A DNA stretch of 43,311 nucleotides from Hyphochytrium catenoides (GCA_900088475.1 FLMG01000904.1:70779-114089); one strand, 5' to 3'. Shown: positions 1-15,750, numbered from the stretch's first letter. The notes: a model not told the origin generated them from the sequence alone. A program made the numbers and translations.

Positions 1-4418
<4,418 letters not shown>

Positions 4419-5527
4419 GCTTAAAGCCTGAACTTCCATTAAGCTTTCAACTTTATAAATATGCATCAACCAAACTAGTCGTCACTCCTGGTTGTCTCCA
4501 TCCTCTCTCTATGCCCGCCGCCAGCAGAGCTCAACGTCAACGGCCAGAGGTTCTCGTGTCACCCATGTACGGCCCTCTTCTTGTCTTTAGCATTCAAGTT
4601 GCCCCTTCAGGCCAAGGGACACTATCTGTGTGTGAGCGGAAGACGCCCATTTACGACATAGCATGGGTATACGATCCACCGTAAAACAACCGTAAAGCAG
4701 ACAACGCTGGACCCTGTCGGATGCACGGATAAGTCAAATGGACGAGCAGCAAACAGGCCATACTTCTTCCTCCGCTTTATTACAGCTAGACTCAAGCCAG
4801 GAGCGTGTCTTCCAGCTCCACATAAAGGCGCCATGGGCCAGTCCTGGACAACTGTCGAAGAGTTGAGGCACTGGAACGAAGAGAGGGGAATGAGCCTGAT
4901 ACACTTTGGTGGGTTGTTATTACGAGATGAGTTTCTTGGGGCCGAGCGCTAGGCGTTACCTCCTCTCACATGACATCAACATCAGAAGAAACCTGCAAAA
5001 GAGCGGAAAATCTAGCAATTTGCTCGATAATAGAAGCCCACCAGATGGGCGTGATGGTCGCTCTAACTGATGAAAGGGAAGCACTGGCAGTGATGCCATG
5101 AGCTCACGACTGGGAATCTTCTAAGTGTATCTTGCTCTGGTGCCAAGGAACGAGAGACAGGGAGCAGGTGTCCTGGTTGCAGCATTACTTGGCATTATCA
5201 AGTGGAGCGATGCGGCTCTTCTTGCACTTTGACGGTTCGCAGGTGAATGGACCGAGCTTGACATTGAGGCTCAAGGACGAAGAGCTTGAGAACAAGAATA
5301 TCGGACAATTAAAGCAAGTAAGAAGCGCTATACGCGCCTCCTAAGAATCGAATGATGGCCCTTACCAACAGAGTGTCCGATAGCACTTTATTAGGTCATA
5401 CGCAGATGCTCATGGAACTGATATCCTAGCTGCTGACCTTACCCTGTGCCTCTCGGGGACTGGGAGGAGGTTGCAGGACAAGCGTAAGCTAATCGAGGTG
5501 CTAGAGGTAGGCTTCTGAAGTGATTAG
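4419..5527. other. Intergenic stretch, or unresolved 5' exons of the next gene
   Basis: This 1.1 kb separates two genes on the same strand. No domain is recognisable. A weakly coding-like segment runs from about 5132 to 5325 and ends at a possible donor (GTAAGA). Another in-frame stretch, about 5392-5508, ends at GTAGGC. Either could be an upstream exon of the TPR gene, but frames and splice borders do not join convincingly to 5528. Confidence 0.3.
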
Positions 5528-8500
5528 ATGGCGTATTGGAGACTAAGCCAACCGCAGGATGGAGACGATATCGACATTATAAAGACTGGCACGAGCAAGA
5601 GAGGAGATGGATCCGGGTATCAGCTGTCAAGTGGCAGCACACAGAGAGCGGTGGCAGTTCCAAGAATGGAAGTAGAGAAGCCCCGGTCTTGCCCAGCACT
5701 GCAACAGTCTTTAGCTGAACATCTAAATGCGGCTGAGAATTTCTACCGAGCCAAACAGTTGCGAAATGCTTGCATAGGTGAAGCTTGCTCAGCCTCAAAA
5801 CTATCATCTAATAAGTACACGCACAGTGACTATCCGTTCTTTAGTATGGAACCAGCTGTTACAAGTTCAAGAAAATTGTATAGATGCATGGCTGGGGCTG
5901 GCAGATGCCGACTATGCGAATGGGCGATGGAAGGAAGCTATTCAGAAGTACGCACGCGCAGCAGCGATAGCCATCAAGGGCCATCCAGCAGCGGAGCTCA
6001 TTCAAGCTTATACTCTAGGCCAAAGAGGGAAAGCATTGCACGAGCTGAGAGATTATGCAGAAGCCCTCACGACCTTCGACAGCATCGCAGGGATTTTGCG
6101 AGCGCAGACCACGTTCTCCGAGAGCGGTGAGCCTCATCCTGGGCCATGCATGTGAAAGTTTATGTATGCGGATTTCTCTCTTCCCCACTGATCTCATGTG
6201 CAGGTATCGTTCACCCGATTGAACCTCCCACAGCCGCGCAAGTTCACCTCTGGAGCTGCAAGACTCTCCTAGCGATGGAGGATCCAGCATGTTTGGAGTT
6301 AGCTATAAACCTGCTCAACGGCAAGTGCTCCAGAACAGTGTCTGGATACTCCTTCCGGCACAAGTGGGGCTAACACTCCATGTAGGGCTGCTACTAAGGG
6401 ATGAGAATGACGCTGATGCGCTCCTCTTATATTGCAAAATATGGAAAAGGAAAGATAATTTCGCAGCTGCCCTGCAGTTGGCACTGAAGGTAACACACAC
6501 TTCACTGATAAGTTCTTAGTATCACTCCTTTTGCAGTCAGGTTGTCTCATCATTGTCAATGGGCATACTGTCCTTTCTCGCCTTATTTAGGTCATCACTC
6601 TAAAACCCAAGAGTAAAGATGCTAAGCGGCAGGTGGCGGACCTCCTGCGTCAAACTGGAGCGATAGGAGCTCTGAAAGAGGTAGAGGTTGTAGATTTGAG
6701 AGACCTCCAGCCAAAAGACTACCAGCTGTTAGGTTGGAGTATGCAAGGGAAGGCGATGGATAGACTTAATCAATACCCGTCTCACGCTCTTACTTCCATG
6801 GCTTCTTTAGGAAGTGAAGCCCTCGCCATCGTCGGCTCCAGCATATGCATTTCTTGCAACGGTTGTCAAGGACCATGGCGCCGTGGATGCTTGTGCCGAA
6901 CTGCTAAAAATTGCCCTGGAGCAGCAGCCAAGCAATGCTTCCTATGCGTTGAACTATATGCACGCTTTGGAGATACTTAACCGGTCAGTATACGGCGGCA
7001 TATCATTCATTGATGGGTTCTCTCCTTTTTCTCATGTCCCTTCAGTTATGATAAGGCCCTAGCCGAAGCCCACCGCTTCCTTAAGGATAACGCCGGTCTC
7101 AGCATCACTTTACCACGATCGCGGCTGGGCAACTATTCAATCAGAGCCGGGTCGGTTGCGGGAATGCTAGAGGAAGTGCTTGGAGCTAGGAGAGTGGGAT
7201 ACATACCAGCGAAGGCATCGGTGAAGTTGGAATGGCGTGGAGGCAAAGATGGCTACGCGTATGCTACATCCATTGATGGCGAGGTCGTCAGTGACGCAGC
7301 AGCATGGAGAGGTAGACGATGTACATTCCGTTATAACCTTCCTCCGAGGGTTCAACCGACTGACAAAAGACTCTATCCTTTTGTGTCTCGCCATTAGTGG
7401 ACCACGCTAAAGTACCCCAGGATGAATATGATCTCCTGGCGCTCTACTTTACCATAGTGAAGGTATGTTAGGGAACCTCGGCATTGTTCCACTAAGATCC
7501 GCCCATAAGCGTCTCCCTCCCCCTAGATTCTTTTCTTAAAAGGTGTCCTGCGTCCGATTCCGCGTCTCGTCAGCATGCTCGAGCCCTTTCGGTATATGCA
7601 GGATCTCCATCTCACGATGATCAGAAACGAGACAGCCTATTATTCATGTATTGCTCAGCTAATGGCAATCCACGACCCCCCGGTGTGCAAGTGTGCGAAG
7701 CCGTAGATCAGAGTTGAAAAAACCATGCCCTAACGCACGTTATGCTTCTCAGTTTTTATCACAAGAGGAAGACTTGAACGTAGATAAGCCGCTTTATGTC
7801 TGTGGGGACTCTCATACTCTTGCTACCAGCTGGAGAGTGCTGGGAGTACAGGGAGAGTTGCGCTATCTTCATCCAGCGCTTGTGACGGGGCTTAAACATT
7901 GTAAGCGGGACGTTGGCTTCACGTACATCGCGATGTGAGCTCATTGTCTGGCCCGACAGGGCATTTGAGGCCAGAAAGTGATTTCTATCCCAAGGTCAAT
8001 TTCTTCAAATCGATAGAAACCATTCCTTCCGGGTCAGAGGTCATTTTTATCTTCGGAGAAATTGATTGCAGGTACAGCCAACATCCCAACGCATTGCAAA
8101 CGTGACCACCTTACCTTCCGCTGTTTGGCTCACCCTATTGCTCTGGCTTCAAGTCCACATCCTCAATAACGTGACCACATTCTTTCCTCGTTTGGCTCAC
8201 CACCCTATTGCGTGCTCACTGAAGGGAAGGGATTTTGATGGCTGTCGAGAAGGGCAAGTATGAGGTAGGAATCCTGACAGGCATTCGTTAAATGGCCCTT
8301 CTCCTCCTCAAGCCCTTCAACTAGTCTATAGAAGTCGGGATGGCAACAACAATCGACATCTTCCTCGCCGCTCTGAAGGATGTCATGCGGTCAAAGAAGT
8401 TCAAGGTCCTGTGGGGTTGATGTGCCTCGTTCACAGCTTGCTCTCTTAAGGGTCTTCTGTCAAGCAGGTGTATCTCCATCCTGTGGTGCCCGTTTTGAAT

Positions 8501-8932
8501 GAGACGCGTCACCTCGTAAAGGAGTATAATAGAATTTTCAAAAGCAAGGTCTCCAGCCTTCCTGATGTCAGGTAAGAGCAATTCGCCGGAGCTCAACAAA
8601 ACAATCAATGATGAATAGGCGAGGATCAGGCGCTGAGTATTGGCGAAAGGGCTAGGGACGAGTAAACGGCTTTGGGATATGTGCTCCTTGGGCTAAAGAG
8701 AGTTTAATGCTGATCCAAATCTCAATAGGTGGCTCGACTTCTTTCCAGACCTGCTATCACCAGATGGGACGAAGGTAAGATTTCCCTACTTTGTTGCTTT
8801 GGTCCCTCTGATTTTAGGAGTCCTTATATAAATACCGTGTTGATTGTGTCTATAAAGCTAAGGAAGGGGCTAGAACTCGATGGAACTCATCTAAGCCCAA
8901 GCTATCTGAGGCTGCTGGAAAGGGCTATATGA
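5528..8932 (+). CDS. TPR protein with C-terminal SGNH-hydrolase-like domain
   Basis: Sixteen exons: 5528-5777, 5845-6126, 6204-6320, 6386-6489, 6591-6732, 6815-6983, 7046-7311, 7398-7462, 7527-7682, 7753-7900, 7960-8071, 8225-8264, 8325-8405, 8468-8571, 8729-8774, 8858-8932. The joined frame is open for 718 residues. About 65-390 consists of helical TPR-like repeats (DAWLGLADADYANGRWKEAI, then further units in exons 4 to 7). The C-terminal third carries LYVCGDSHTLATSW (GDSH at about 535), GLKHWHLRPES, FGEIDCREG (about 600) and LDGTHLSP (about 702). GDS(H) plus a late DxxH fits SGNH blocks I and V; the block III Asn motif is not obvious and GEID may take that place. The substrate is unknown and catalysis is inference. 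The join between exons 5 and 6 and the start codon are the weakest points. Intron 3 uses a GC donor. Confidence 0.8.
6321..6385 (+). other. GC-AG intron
   Basis: The donor reads GCAAGT instead of GTxxGT and the acceptor is TGTAG. Only this donor joins the open frame on both sides (INLLNG to LLLRDEN) and removes an in-frame stop at about 6371. GCAAGT is the usual form of the minor GC donor class. Confidence 0.7.
8100..8211 (+). repeat. Imperfect direct duplication inside an intron
   Basis: Two copies of about 42 bp (8100-8141 and 8169-8211) share ACGTGACCAC at the left, TTTGGCTCAC in the middle and CCCTATTGC at the right, about 80% identical with small indels. They lie in intron 11 of the TPR/SGNH gene, which is longer (153 bp) than most introns here. 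Confidence 0.65.
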
Positions 8933-9016
8933 GCGGGACATCACCCCTGGTCCTGCTGCGGTCCTGTTGCACAGCCGGAATGTCTATGGCAAATAGTCAA
9001 GATCGCGAGTCAAATG

Positions 9017-11812
9017 CTACGATAAGGGAGCTGCCGCGCGCACGTCCTCCTTTACGCCGTGCATCATAGACTTGAACTCATTGAGGTCAATCGATCCGTC
9101 TGCATTGCCGTCCACCAGTTTAATAATCTCCCTGGCGTCTGCCAGGGTGAAGTTCTTCAACCCAAACAGTAGGAAGAATCGAAGCTGTTCATGCGCCAAT
9201 AGATCCATAAGTTAGGTCAAGGATGAGAGAAGCGAAGAGAGTGCGGCGAAGAGGAGGCCAAATTAACAGCGATAGACGGATTAAATCTCCGGTAGAGAAC
9301 AGCTAGTGCAGAAGGGGATAGATAATCAACGTCAGAAAGGTCATAATAGTGTATAGAGTTGTACCAGCTCCTCATCCGAGATAAAGCCATTCTTATCGTT
9401 ATCCAAGACTTTGAACAAGTTCTCCAATGATTCGTCTTCAAGGTCGTTCCTCTTGGCAAAGAGGCTTCGAGCGATTATGACAAACTCCTTAAACTCCAGA
9501 ACACCTTTGCAAAGAGGGCCAGCGACGGTCTGCACTATAGTGGATGGAAACGGTATACAGAACATATGCTTACCGTCTTTGTTGAGATCTGCCCTTTGCA
9601 TAATCTCTTGCTGTTCTTTCTCACTGAAGCATGGAAGAATGGTAAGTCAACCTTCTCATGTACAGGAACACGGGAATACCCACTTGATTGTCTGGCCGAG
9701 CGCCTGGAGGACTGCCGTCAGTTCATTCATGTCTATTCGGCCGTTGCCATCCACGTCAAACATGTCAAATGTTTGCCGGTACAGTTTCATTTCTTCCTCT
9801 GTAGCAATTTTCACCTGTTCCGCAGCTTGTTCTCTAGTAATATACCGTGTGAGACAGCCTTGGTTAATGGCTAGGATGAAGTGCGAATGGTCTGATCTAC
9901 CGCTAACAAACCTGGATTTGAACTCAGAGAGCTTCATCGACACAACCCCTGCAATCGCTGTAGCTTGAATTGTCTGTAGAAGATTTAGCGTAGCAAAGGC
10001 TCGAAGCCGCTGCTCGTGACCTGGGGGTAGGTCGGTAGCCTCCCGATTCTATAAATAAGGCAAGCCTTGTGATGTTTCGAGAGTTAAGGGCATTCACTGA
10101 ACTTGTTAGGCGCACCTCCACAACCTTGAACCATGGATGCTCCAACGCTTGTGCGGCGGTGTATCTCCGTTTGGGATCCGGATCCAAAAGATGGGCTATC
10201 AAGTCCTTGGCAGCTTCGGGAAGGGCGGTAAACCACTTTTCATCCTTGCAATATTCACCTAACAAGCCATGTATTCAGCCTGTCGTCATCTAGGGCGCTC
10301 AATGCGGCTATCTTTACCTTTGGACATTCTATCTAAAATTTGAACCTGGGATGAGTGGCCCGTCGTATCGAATGGGTGGACCCCGCAGAGGAGAATGTAC
10401 ATCAAAACTCCAGTGGACCACATATCCGAAGTGGCACCATGTTGCTATAACACGGTATCATGTTTGTCACTGTCAATATTTGTACGTGGGCGATAAGTTA
10501 CCTGTTCCTTGATGATCTCCGGACTCCAGTACGCAAACGTTCCGTGAGCGGCTGGGTGCTTTACCATACGAGTAATATCTGGTAAAATTCTAGCTGACCC
10601 GAAGTCCTGTTCATCGAGCCAGTAAGTCAGTTCTTGGGTCACCCGATGACAGAAGTCAAGGCACGGCGCTTACCCCTAACTGGATGGAACCGCGTCGAGA
10701 GAGAGGAGGTGGCCAGTCGTTTGAAGTAAGAAGAACATTGTCTGGTTTGATATCACAGTGCAGTATGTTTTGAGTGTGAATGTAGTGGACGCTCTCCAGT
10801 AGCTGTCTTACTGAAATCCGAGAAACGGAACAGCATTAGTTAGCAGCACGTCTAGCCACGGAGCAGTCGGTCCTTAGCACGGATTCATACATATGTTAGC
10901 CGCATCCGCCTGGTTCTTTATACCACCGCGAAGCAACCGCTCAAAGAGCTCGCCACCATCTGCACAGTCAAAGACTAGGCATAGACGGCCCTTGTGATCC
11001 CTTCGTACGTCGCGCAGCCGTACAATATTTGGATGTCCCCTGACCTGCAGCAAAATATTCACCTCCTCCTGGTTGAATAGTTTCCTTGCGTTAAATGGGA
11101 GCCTCGAAGAGCGAATAAGTGGAATTTACCTCAATGTGCTCATCTAATGATGCTTTGCTGTCAATGACCTTTATCGCTACTTTATCTCCTGTTTCCTTAT
11201 CGGAAGCTAAAAGGACATGTGCGAAAGCTCCTCTGCCCAACAGTCTAATCTTTTCATATTTATCATCTATCAGCTCCTTGACATCTTGAGAGCAGACAAA
11301 GAAAATTAGCTGCATAACCCAGGTAAGACGTCATTGAGAGCTGGGAAACCTTTGCTTCGGAACTCCTTCGGTCTAGGGACGGACTCCTCAGCATCCACAG
11401 CCTGCTGTGACGAGCTCAGCACCAGACCAATGAAGGCGCCCAGCAGTAGCTGTCCGAAAACGTGACTCAAGCGCTCCTGTACGACGCTGCTGCGATGCAA
11501 TTAGCTGTTGTGTTGGCTGTGCATAACGTTCTTGGGATAATCAACGTACCACCTATACATCGGTCTGTGTGAGACCTTTGGCAATCCCCACACACGATGG
11601 TCTGCACCCTTCTTCGATCTCAAGCTAGACCTAGTCGGCCCTATCGTTAATTTACTAAGAAGTGCTTTGCCCGGTGTGGTCCTCAATGGACTCGTGCCCA
11701 GAGGTGGAGTGCTATAGGCGTTGCAGGAAAGACACAGTGGCACCACTTGTCCTCTAAAAGGCCGAGAGCCAAAACGACTCTGGCGGCGAGCTATCAAGGA
11801 GAGATAATGCAT
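9017..11812 (-). CDS. Calcium-dependent protein kinase (CDPK) with organelle presequence and membrane segment
   Basis: Exons on the minus strand: 11812-11550, 11486-11350, 11284-11130, 11068-10891, 10810-10674, 10606-10502, 10444-10318, 10258-10116, 10039-9684, 9623-9574, 9504-9365, 9184-9017. Together they are open for 652 residues. Residues 1-70 contain no Asp or Glu and are rich in Arg, Ser and Leu, like a mitochondrial presequence. A hydrophobic segment follows at about 97-112. The kinase domain starts at GRGAFAHV (about 150), with the VAIK lysine at 172, catalytic loop HCDIKPDN (262-269), DFG (291) and SPEIIKEQ. The loop has Cys in place of the usual HRD arginine. A CDPK-type junction follows, then four canonical EF loops starting DVDGNGRID, DLNKDGVLE, DNDKNGFIS and DGNADGSID. 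From family knowledge, Ca2+ on the EF hands releases the junction from the kinase. The exon 2/3 join and a possible 42-bp in-frame intron in the exon at 9684-10039 are uncertain. Confidence 0.88.
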
Positions 11813-11898
11813 GGCTAGTTAAATGTTCTGCCGGCAGGGCCTTGGTTATCCGCTTTCTGAACGTTCTTCGGCGGTTGGGTTAGCAACCTTAGTAATGA

Positions 11899-13080
11899 CT
11901 AGACCCGTACATTGAAGTTAGGCTCCAACTCCATCGCAACGAGAGGTTGGCCCTTCACAGTGCATTGTCCCTGCTCTCTAGGGGCATGCCTGGCATAATT
12001 CAAGTCAAAAGAGAATGGGCCGTTCTCGCTGCGCTCTTCTAGCACTAGCACTACAGCGTAATGATGGGGAGCGGGAGGAGACGGCAGCTCTGCCTCTGCT
12101 TCAAACGGCTTTTTCACTGGAAAGCAGGCGGTGGTCCAGCACTCGAACTGATCAGTAATCCGATCCATCATCAACTCCCCTCCATCATCACAAATGGTGC
12201 CGGATCCAAATATAAGTATCCATAAGTATCAAGCAGTGACGACCTAACACTTGAAACCTGGACTTGTGATATGGATTTCCCCTACTGTTTTTACCTTGGA
12301 GGTTTGTCGGTTTGGAATTGCTTTGGGGTAATAAGTATACCTGTAAAAGGAGCTTCTACTTATGCTTGTGAAGGTCCTCCTACAGTAGATCTATAGCAGC
12401 TCCATTCACTTGTTCGTGGATCATTTTTCAAGGAAAGCGCTGTGTGGATGCTCTGCTCCAGAAGAGTTATATAATAAATGACGGCGCTCTCTTGATCATC
12501 ATCGAAAAAAGAATCTCAGAAAGGAAGGTAGAGAAAGCGATGGGAATAATAGCTCTAGAGGAGACACAGCTTACAATAGTGTCAGTGCTCCGGCGATAGC
12601 AAACTGCGGTATCTAGCCTGGTTGACGAAGAGTAGGCACACAGTTCAAAAGAAGATAATAGAGAACTTTTTTGGCACATCCTACACGCGGTAGCGCGTCA
12701 CGGCTTTGAAGAGAAGAGGGATGATGACACCAAAGGTCTGCACCGCCGGGTGCCACCCTCTCCGGAGTCAGATGTCTCTGATCCGGTCATCGTGATCAGT
12801 GTGGCTACAGTGTAAACGTAACTGCCTGTTTCTGCGGAGATCTATGCTATTAGCAGGATTCGCGTGACCAGGATCTCATTCGATAGTACCAAGACCTCAG
12901 TAGAGGGAAGTAAGGGAAGAATCCGATGGGGGCGCAGGCTAAGGACGCGAATGCAATAGAAGAGTCGTAAAACGCACAACAAGGCGGAACTGTAGGCTCG
13001 GAGAGGAGCTTGACCTTGGCTTGGCCTGACACTCCATCTAAAGGGGAGGCAGACACTCTCACCTGTTGGGCCTGTGGAAG
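11899..13080 (-). CDS. Predicted small multi-exon membrane protein, family not recognised
   Basis: The C-terminal exon (about 11899-12180) is convincingly coding: MMDRITDQFECWTTACFPV, then a Pro/Glu-rich linker and a tail ending MELEPNFNVRV. Upstream pieces that join in frame give hydrophobic stretches (FASLACAPIGFFPYFPLLR in 13037-12896, TFGVIIPLLFKAV near 12735, IPQFAIAGALTLL near 12610), then FIHTALSLKNDPRTSEW (about 12450-12380) and VYLLPQSN (about 12338). About three transmembrane segments are therefore likely. One proposed exon (12809-12821) would be only 13 bp, and the first exon and start codon were not found, so the 5' limit is approximate. No conserved family is recognised. The next gene on the same strand lies upstream, at 13331. 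Confidence 0.45.
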
Positions 13081-13330
13081 CGTTACACTTCGCTCAGGCT
13101 GTATAATATGTACTAATGAGCCATTTTTATGTTTAAAATGAGAGAAAAGAGTCTCTGCCAGGCTGGATAACGCTCTCGCTTGTCCTATAAGAAACCTTCT
13201 AAAAGTAGCGAGTAGTGGGACGCGTGACCAATACGTACTTTATGGAATACTTATGTTACATGAAGACGGAGGAAGAGCAATAAATTATGGGAGAGAAGCC
13301 GTACAACTCCTGGGCACGGGGCCTAGGTCT

Positions 13331-14596
13331 CTATGCGTGCTGGAGCTGAGGGAGTTTTGGCAGTCTAAAGTTGTCTAAACACTGTCTTTGAGGAAACTGA
13401 ATGGGTTTCAGGGCCCGATCATTCGGGTTGACCTGCATCCCATTTGGGGAGTCATTGGACTTGATCTCGCCTGTAGATGAGTGGTCCTGTCTTTCATAAT
13501 CTACCGGGTTTTGGACTGCTGCCGAGTGGAACCCATAACTAGCAGCGGCTTGCTGGTACGGCAAACCAGCGGAAGTCATAGCCTGTGTGGAAGATGGCCA
13601 AACGGCAGAAGCAGCCGCAGCAGCGGCTTGATGTTGTCGGGACACATCTTGGTAATAAGCTGCTGCAGCAGCTGCAGCCGCAGCGTTAGCTCCGGCAGAT
13701 CCCTCCTCAGATGTATGCTCAACAGCATATCTTGCAGCAGCAGCTGCTGCGGCAGGATAGTAGTTGGGATAGGCCATGCCCATGGCAGCAGCTGCGGCTG
13801 CTGCGGCATTTTGCGCCTGTCCCGGTACTCCAACGCCCGAAAGAAGGACACCAGGAGGAAGGTTAACCCCAGGAGCCAGCATGCCCATCAATCCTGGATG
13901 CATCATACCAAGGGGTTGAGGCATCATGGCCATGCCGGGCGGAACCATGCCCAATGCGGACATCATATTGGCATGGACATACTGCGGCAGAGCCCGCTGG
14001 TCAGCCGCGAATTGGTTCAAGTGAGCCACGTTGTAGATAGAATTGAGGGGAAGCTCTGGTTGGCCGTAAGCTGCCTTCAATTTTTCCGCAGCATCTGCTG
14101 CAGTTTCCACTCGCGATCGTTTACCGGCAGTCAACGCTGCAGCTCCCTGCAGGTGTTGGTCCTGAAATGACTCAGCTCCTGCCGCTGCTGCCTCTTCTCC
14201 TTTCCGCTTGGCTTGCCTGGATTCCCTGGTCTTCTTATCAAAACTTCTTTGATACTCAATCTGTTTGTTGCGGTGGAACTCGCAGAGTGTATGAGGCTTG
14301 CCATTGCGTTTCAAAGCTCTCGGATTCTTGCATCTCCCTTTTTTATACAAACAAACATTCTTCTCATCAGGGGTGTTGTTTACTTGAACGTCGGCACTCT
14401 TGGATGAGGACGCATCGTCGTCGCTATGCTGCCCCTTCTTTTGACTCGCCATCTTTATCTTCAGCAATGCTTTGTCTCTGTTTAGCGTGGTTTGAAGCCC
14501 GGAGGGCTCTTCAGTGGTGTGCGTCAATTTCAATGCCCGAGGTCTCGTTCTAGGTAGAGTTTTATAAAGAGCGGCGGAAGCCGCTGAGAGCTTCAC
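13331..14596 (-). CDS. Alanine-rich putative regulator with CxC..CxxH and basic region
   Basis: One uninterrupted frame of 421 codons. Residues 82-108 hold Cys-x6-Cys-x15-Cys-x2-His in the context CKNPRALKRNG..HTLCEFHR. A strongly basic, bZIP-like stretch without leucine heptads follows (KQIEYQRSFDKKTRESRQAK). Short Cys/His plus basic motifs of this type occur in oomycete and algal proteins and slightly recall plant WRC domains. Zinc and DNA binding are inferred. The rest is low complexity: Met/Pro/Gly-rich at 215-265, then poly-Ala tracts with Tyr, typical of activation or scaffold regions. The ATG at 14452 (Met49) is a plausible alternative start, since the first 48 residues are less well conserved in character. 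The reverse strand over the Ala tracts shows spurious open frames. Confidence 0.75.
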   Translation of the reverse strand: MKLSAASAALYKTLPRTRPRALKLTHTTEEPSGLQTTLNRDKALLKIKMASQKKGQHSDDDASSSKSADVQVNNTPDEKNVCLYKKGRCKNPRALKRNGKPHTLCEFHRNKQIEYQRSFDKKTRESRQAKRKGEEAAAAGAESFQDQHLQGAAALTAGKRSRVETAADAAEKLKAAYGQPELPLNSIYNVAHLNQFAADQRALPQYVHANMMSALGMVPPGMAMMPQPLGMMHPGLMGMLAPGVNLPPGVLLSGVGVPGQAQNAAAAAAAAMGMAYPNYYPAAAAAAARYAVEHTSEEGSAGANAAAAAAAAAYYQDVSRQHQAAAAAASAVWPSSTQAMTSAGLPYQQAAASYGFHSAAVQNPVDYERQDHSSTGEIKSNDSPNGMQVNPNDRALKPIQFPQRQCLDNFRLPKLPQLQHA

Positions 14597-15750
14597 TATA
14601 GCACGGGTTGTCGACTTGTCTTATGTCATGGAGTAGGAGGCACCGTCCTTGTTGATCAAGCGCGCGGGCCTTAGGCAACAGAGGCTCCCTACCTTATTCT
14701 CAAATGTCCTTCTCTCCTCGTCAGCCCTCTCTCGAGTCTGGGCTCGGTGTGTTTTGAATGGGGAAGTGGAGGTCTCCACTACTCTGCCAAAGCTGTACTG
14801 CACAGCCACAATCACAAGGAGACAAGGGGCGGACATGAGGGAAATGAGAGGGCAACAAGAGAGGGAGCAAAGGAGCAGCGAATAGCAAGAGGGAGAAGGA
14901 GAAGGGGAAGGGAAGGAGAGAGAGTCATACAGTCTGAGAGGATACAGAGTCCACGCTTGTCGCCTCCAAAACTAAGAGCAAAGTCCACCGAGACGCTCTG
15001 AGACTGTGAACTGCTGATGCGCCCCTCTCACTTAGGACTTTCTCAACTCCTCCCTCCCTTCTCTTTCTGCCCCTTTCAAACAAAAGCTTTGACTTTCACT
15101 CCCAGGATCCTCCCTCACTTCCATCTCTGGGCGGAGTGGATATGAGCAGAGCGTATGAGCCGACTATCCCTAATGTGGAAAGGGGGACGGTGGGTAGGGG
15201 AGAGATTGTATGCCTCTGTTTCGTTCTCTGGTAATCTGTCTTGTCTCCATACGTTTTGCCCTTTTGTCCAACTCATTTGTAATTTCTTTGTGTCTTGTCA
15301 AGGCAAGTATATCTCTTCCTCTATCTCATAACCTTATCATCACTCTGTCTTCTAGAACCGTGCTCTGTCTCAGCTGATGAACAGCCAGTTCTCAACACAG
15401 TTCTCTGTGCTCCAGTGAGATAGGCGGATGGGGTTGAAATGAGATGCAAGCTTTATTGCTTGCCTTTATCTCGTCATCCGGACAGACGGGGCTAGATAAC
15501 TTTTAGACCGACTCTGTCTGTCTTCCTCCTGTTCCTTGTCAAAAAGAGCAGGACTTATTCAACAAAAGTGAGGAGAAACAGAAGAATGAAAAAAGGTTAT
15601 TAGGTTTCCCTATTCACGCGGCGAGAAAGAGTGTCAGGAAACGCGCTATGGGTTTGCAACCTTGTAGAAATGTGGTGATACCACTAATAATTACCGTCCT
15701 TTCACTATACTTAGGTGCACACCACTCTGCAAGACGCCTACCTCTATCAT
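14597..15750. other. Purine/pyrimidine-skewed upstream region
   Basis: No gene is supported here. The + strand is purine-rich at about 14860-14935 and pyrimidine-rich further right, as expected for a leader or promoter of the minus-strand regulator gene. A 71-codon minus-strand frame at 14621-14836 stops before the main ATG and could be an upstream ORF in a 5' leader. No TATA-like element stands out. Confidence 0.3.

Noticed and set aside
9869-9911. A 42-bp intron (GTAGAT..CCAAG) inside the CDPK exon at 9684-10039
   Set aside because: It has usable borders and keeps the frame, but it is shorter than almost all introns here and the exon is open without it; left as unspliced.
9411-9968. 185-codon plus-strand frame
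   Set aside because: It lies antisense to the EF-hand exons of the CDPK gene, which have clear motifs and splice borders; this frame has none.
13481-14170. 229-codon plus-strand frame rich in Ser, Cys and Arg
   Set aside because: It is the reverse of the alanine-rich regulator; GC-rich Ala codons leave the other strand open.
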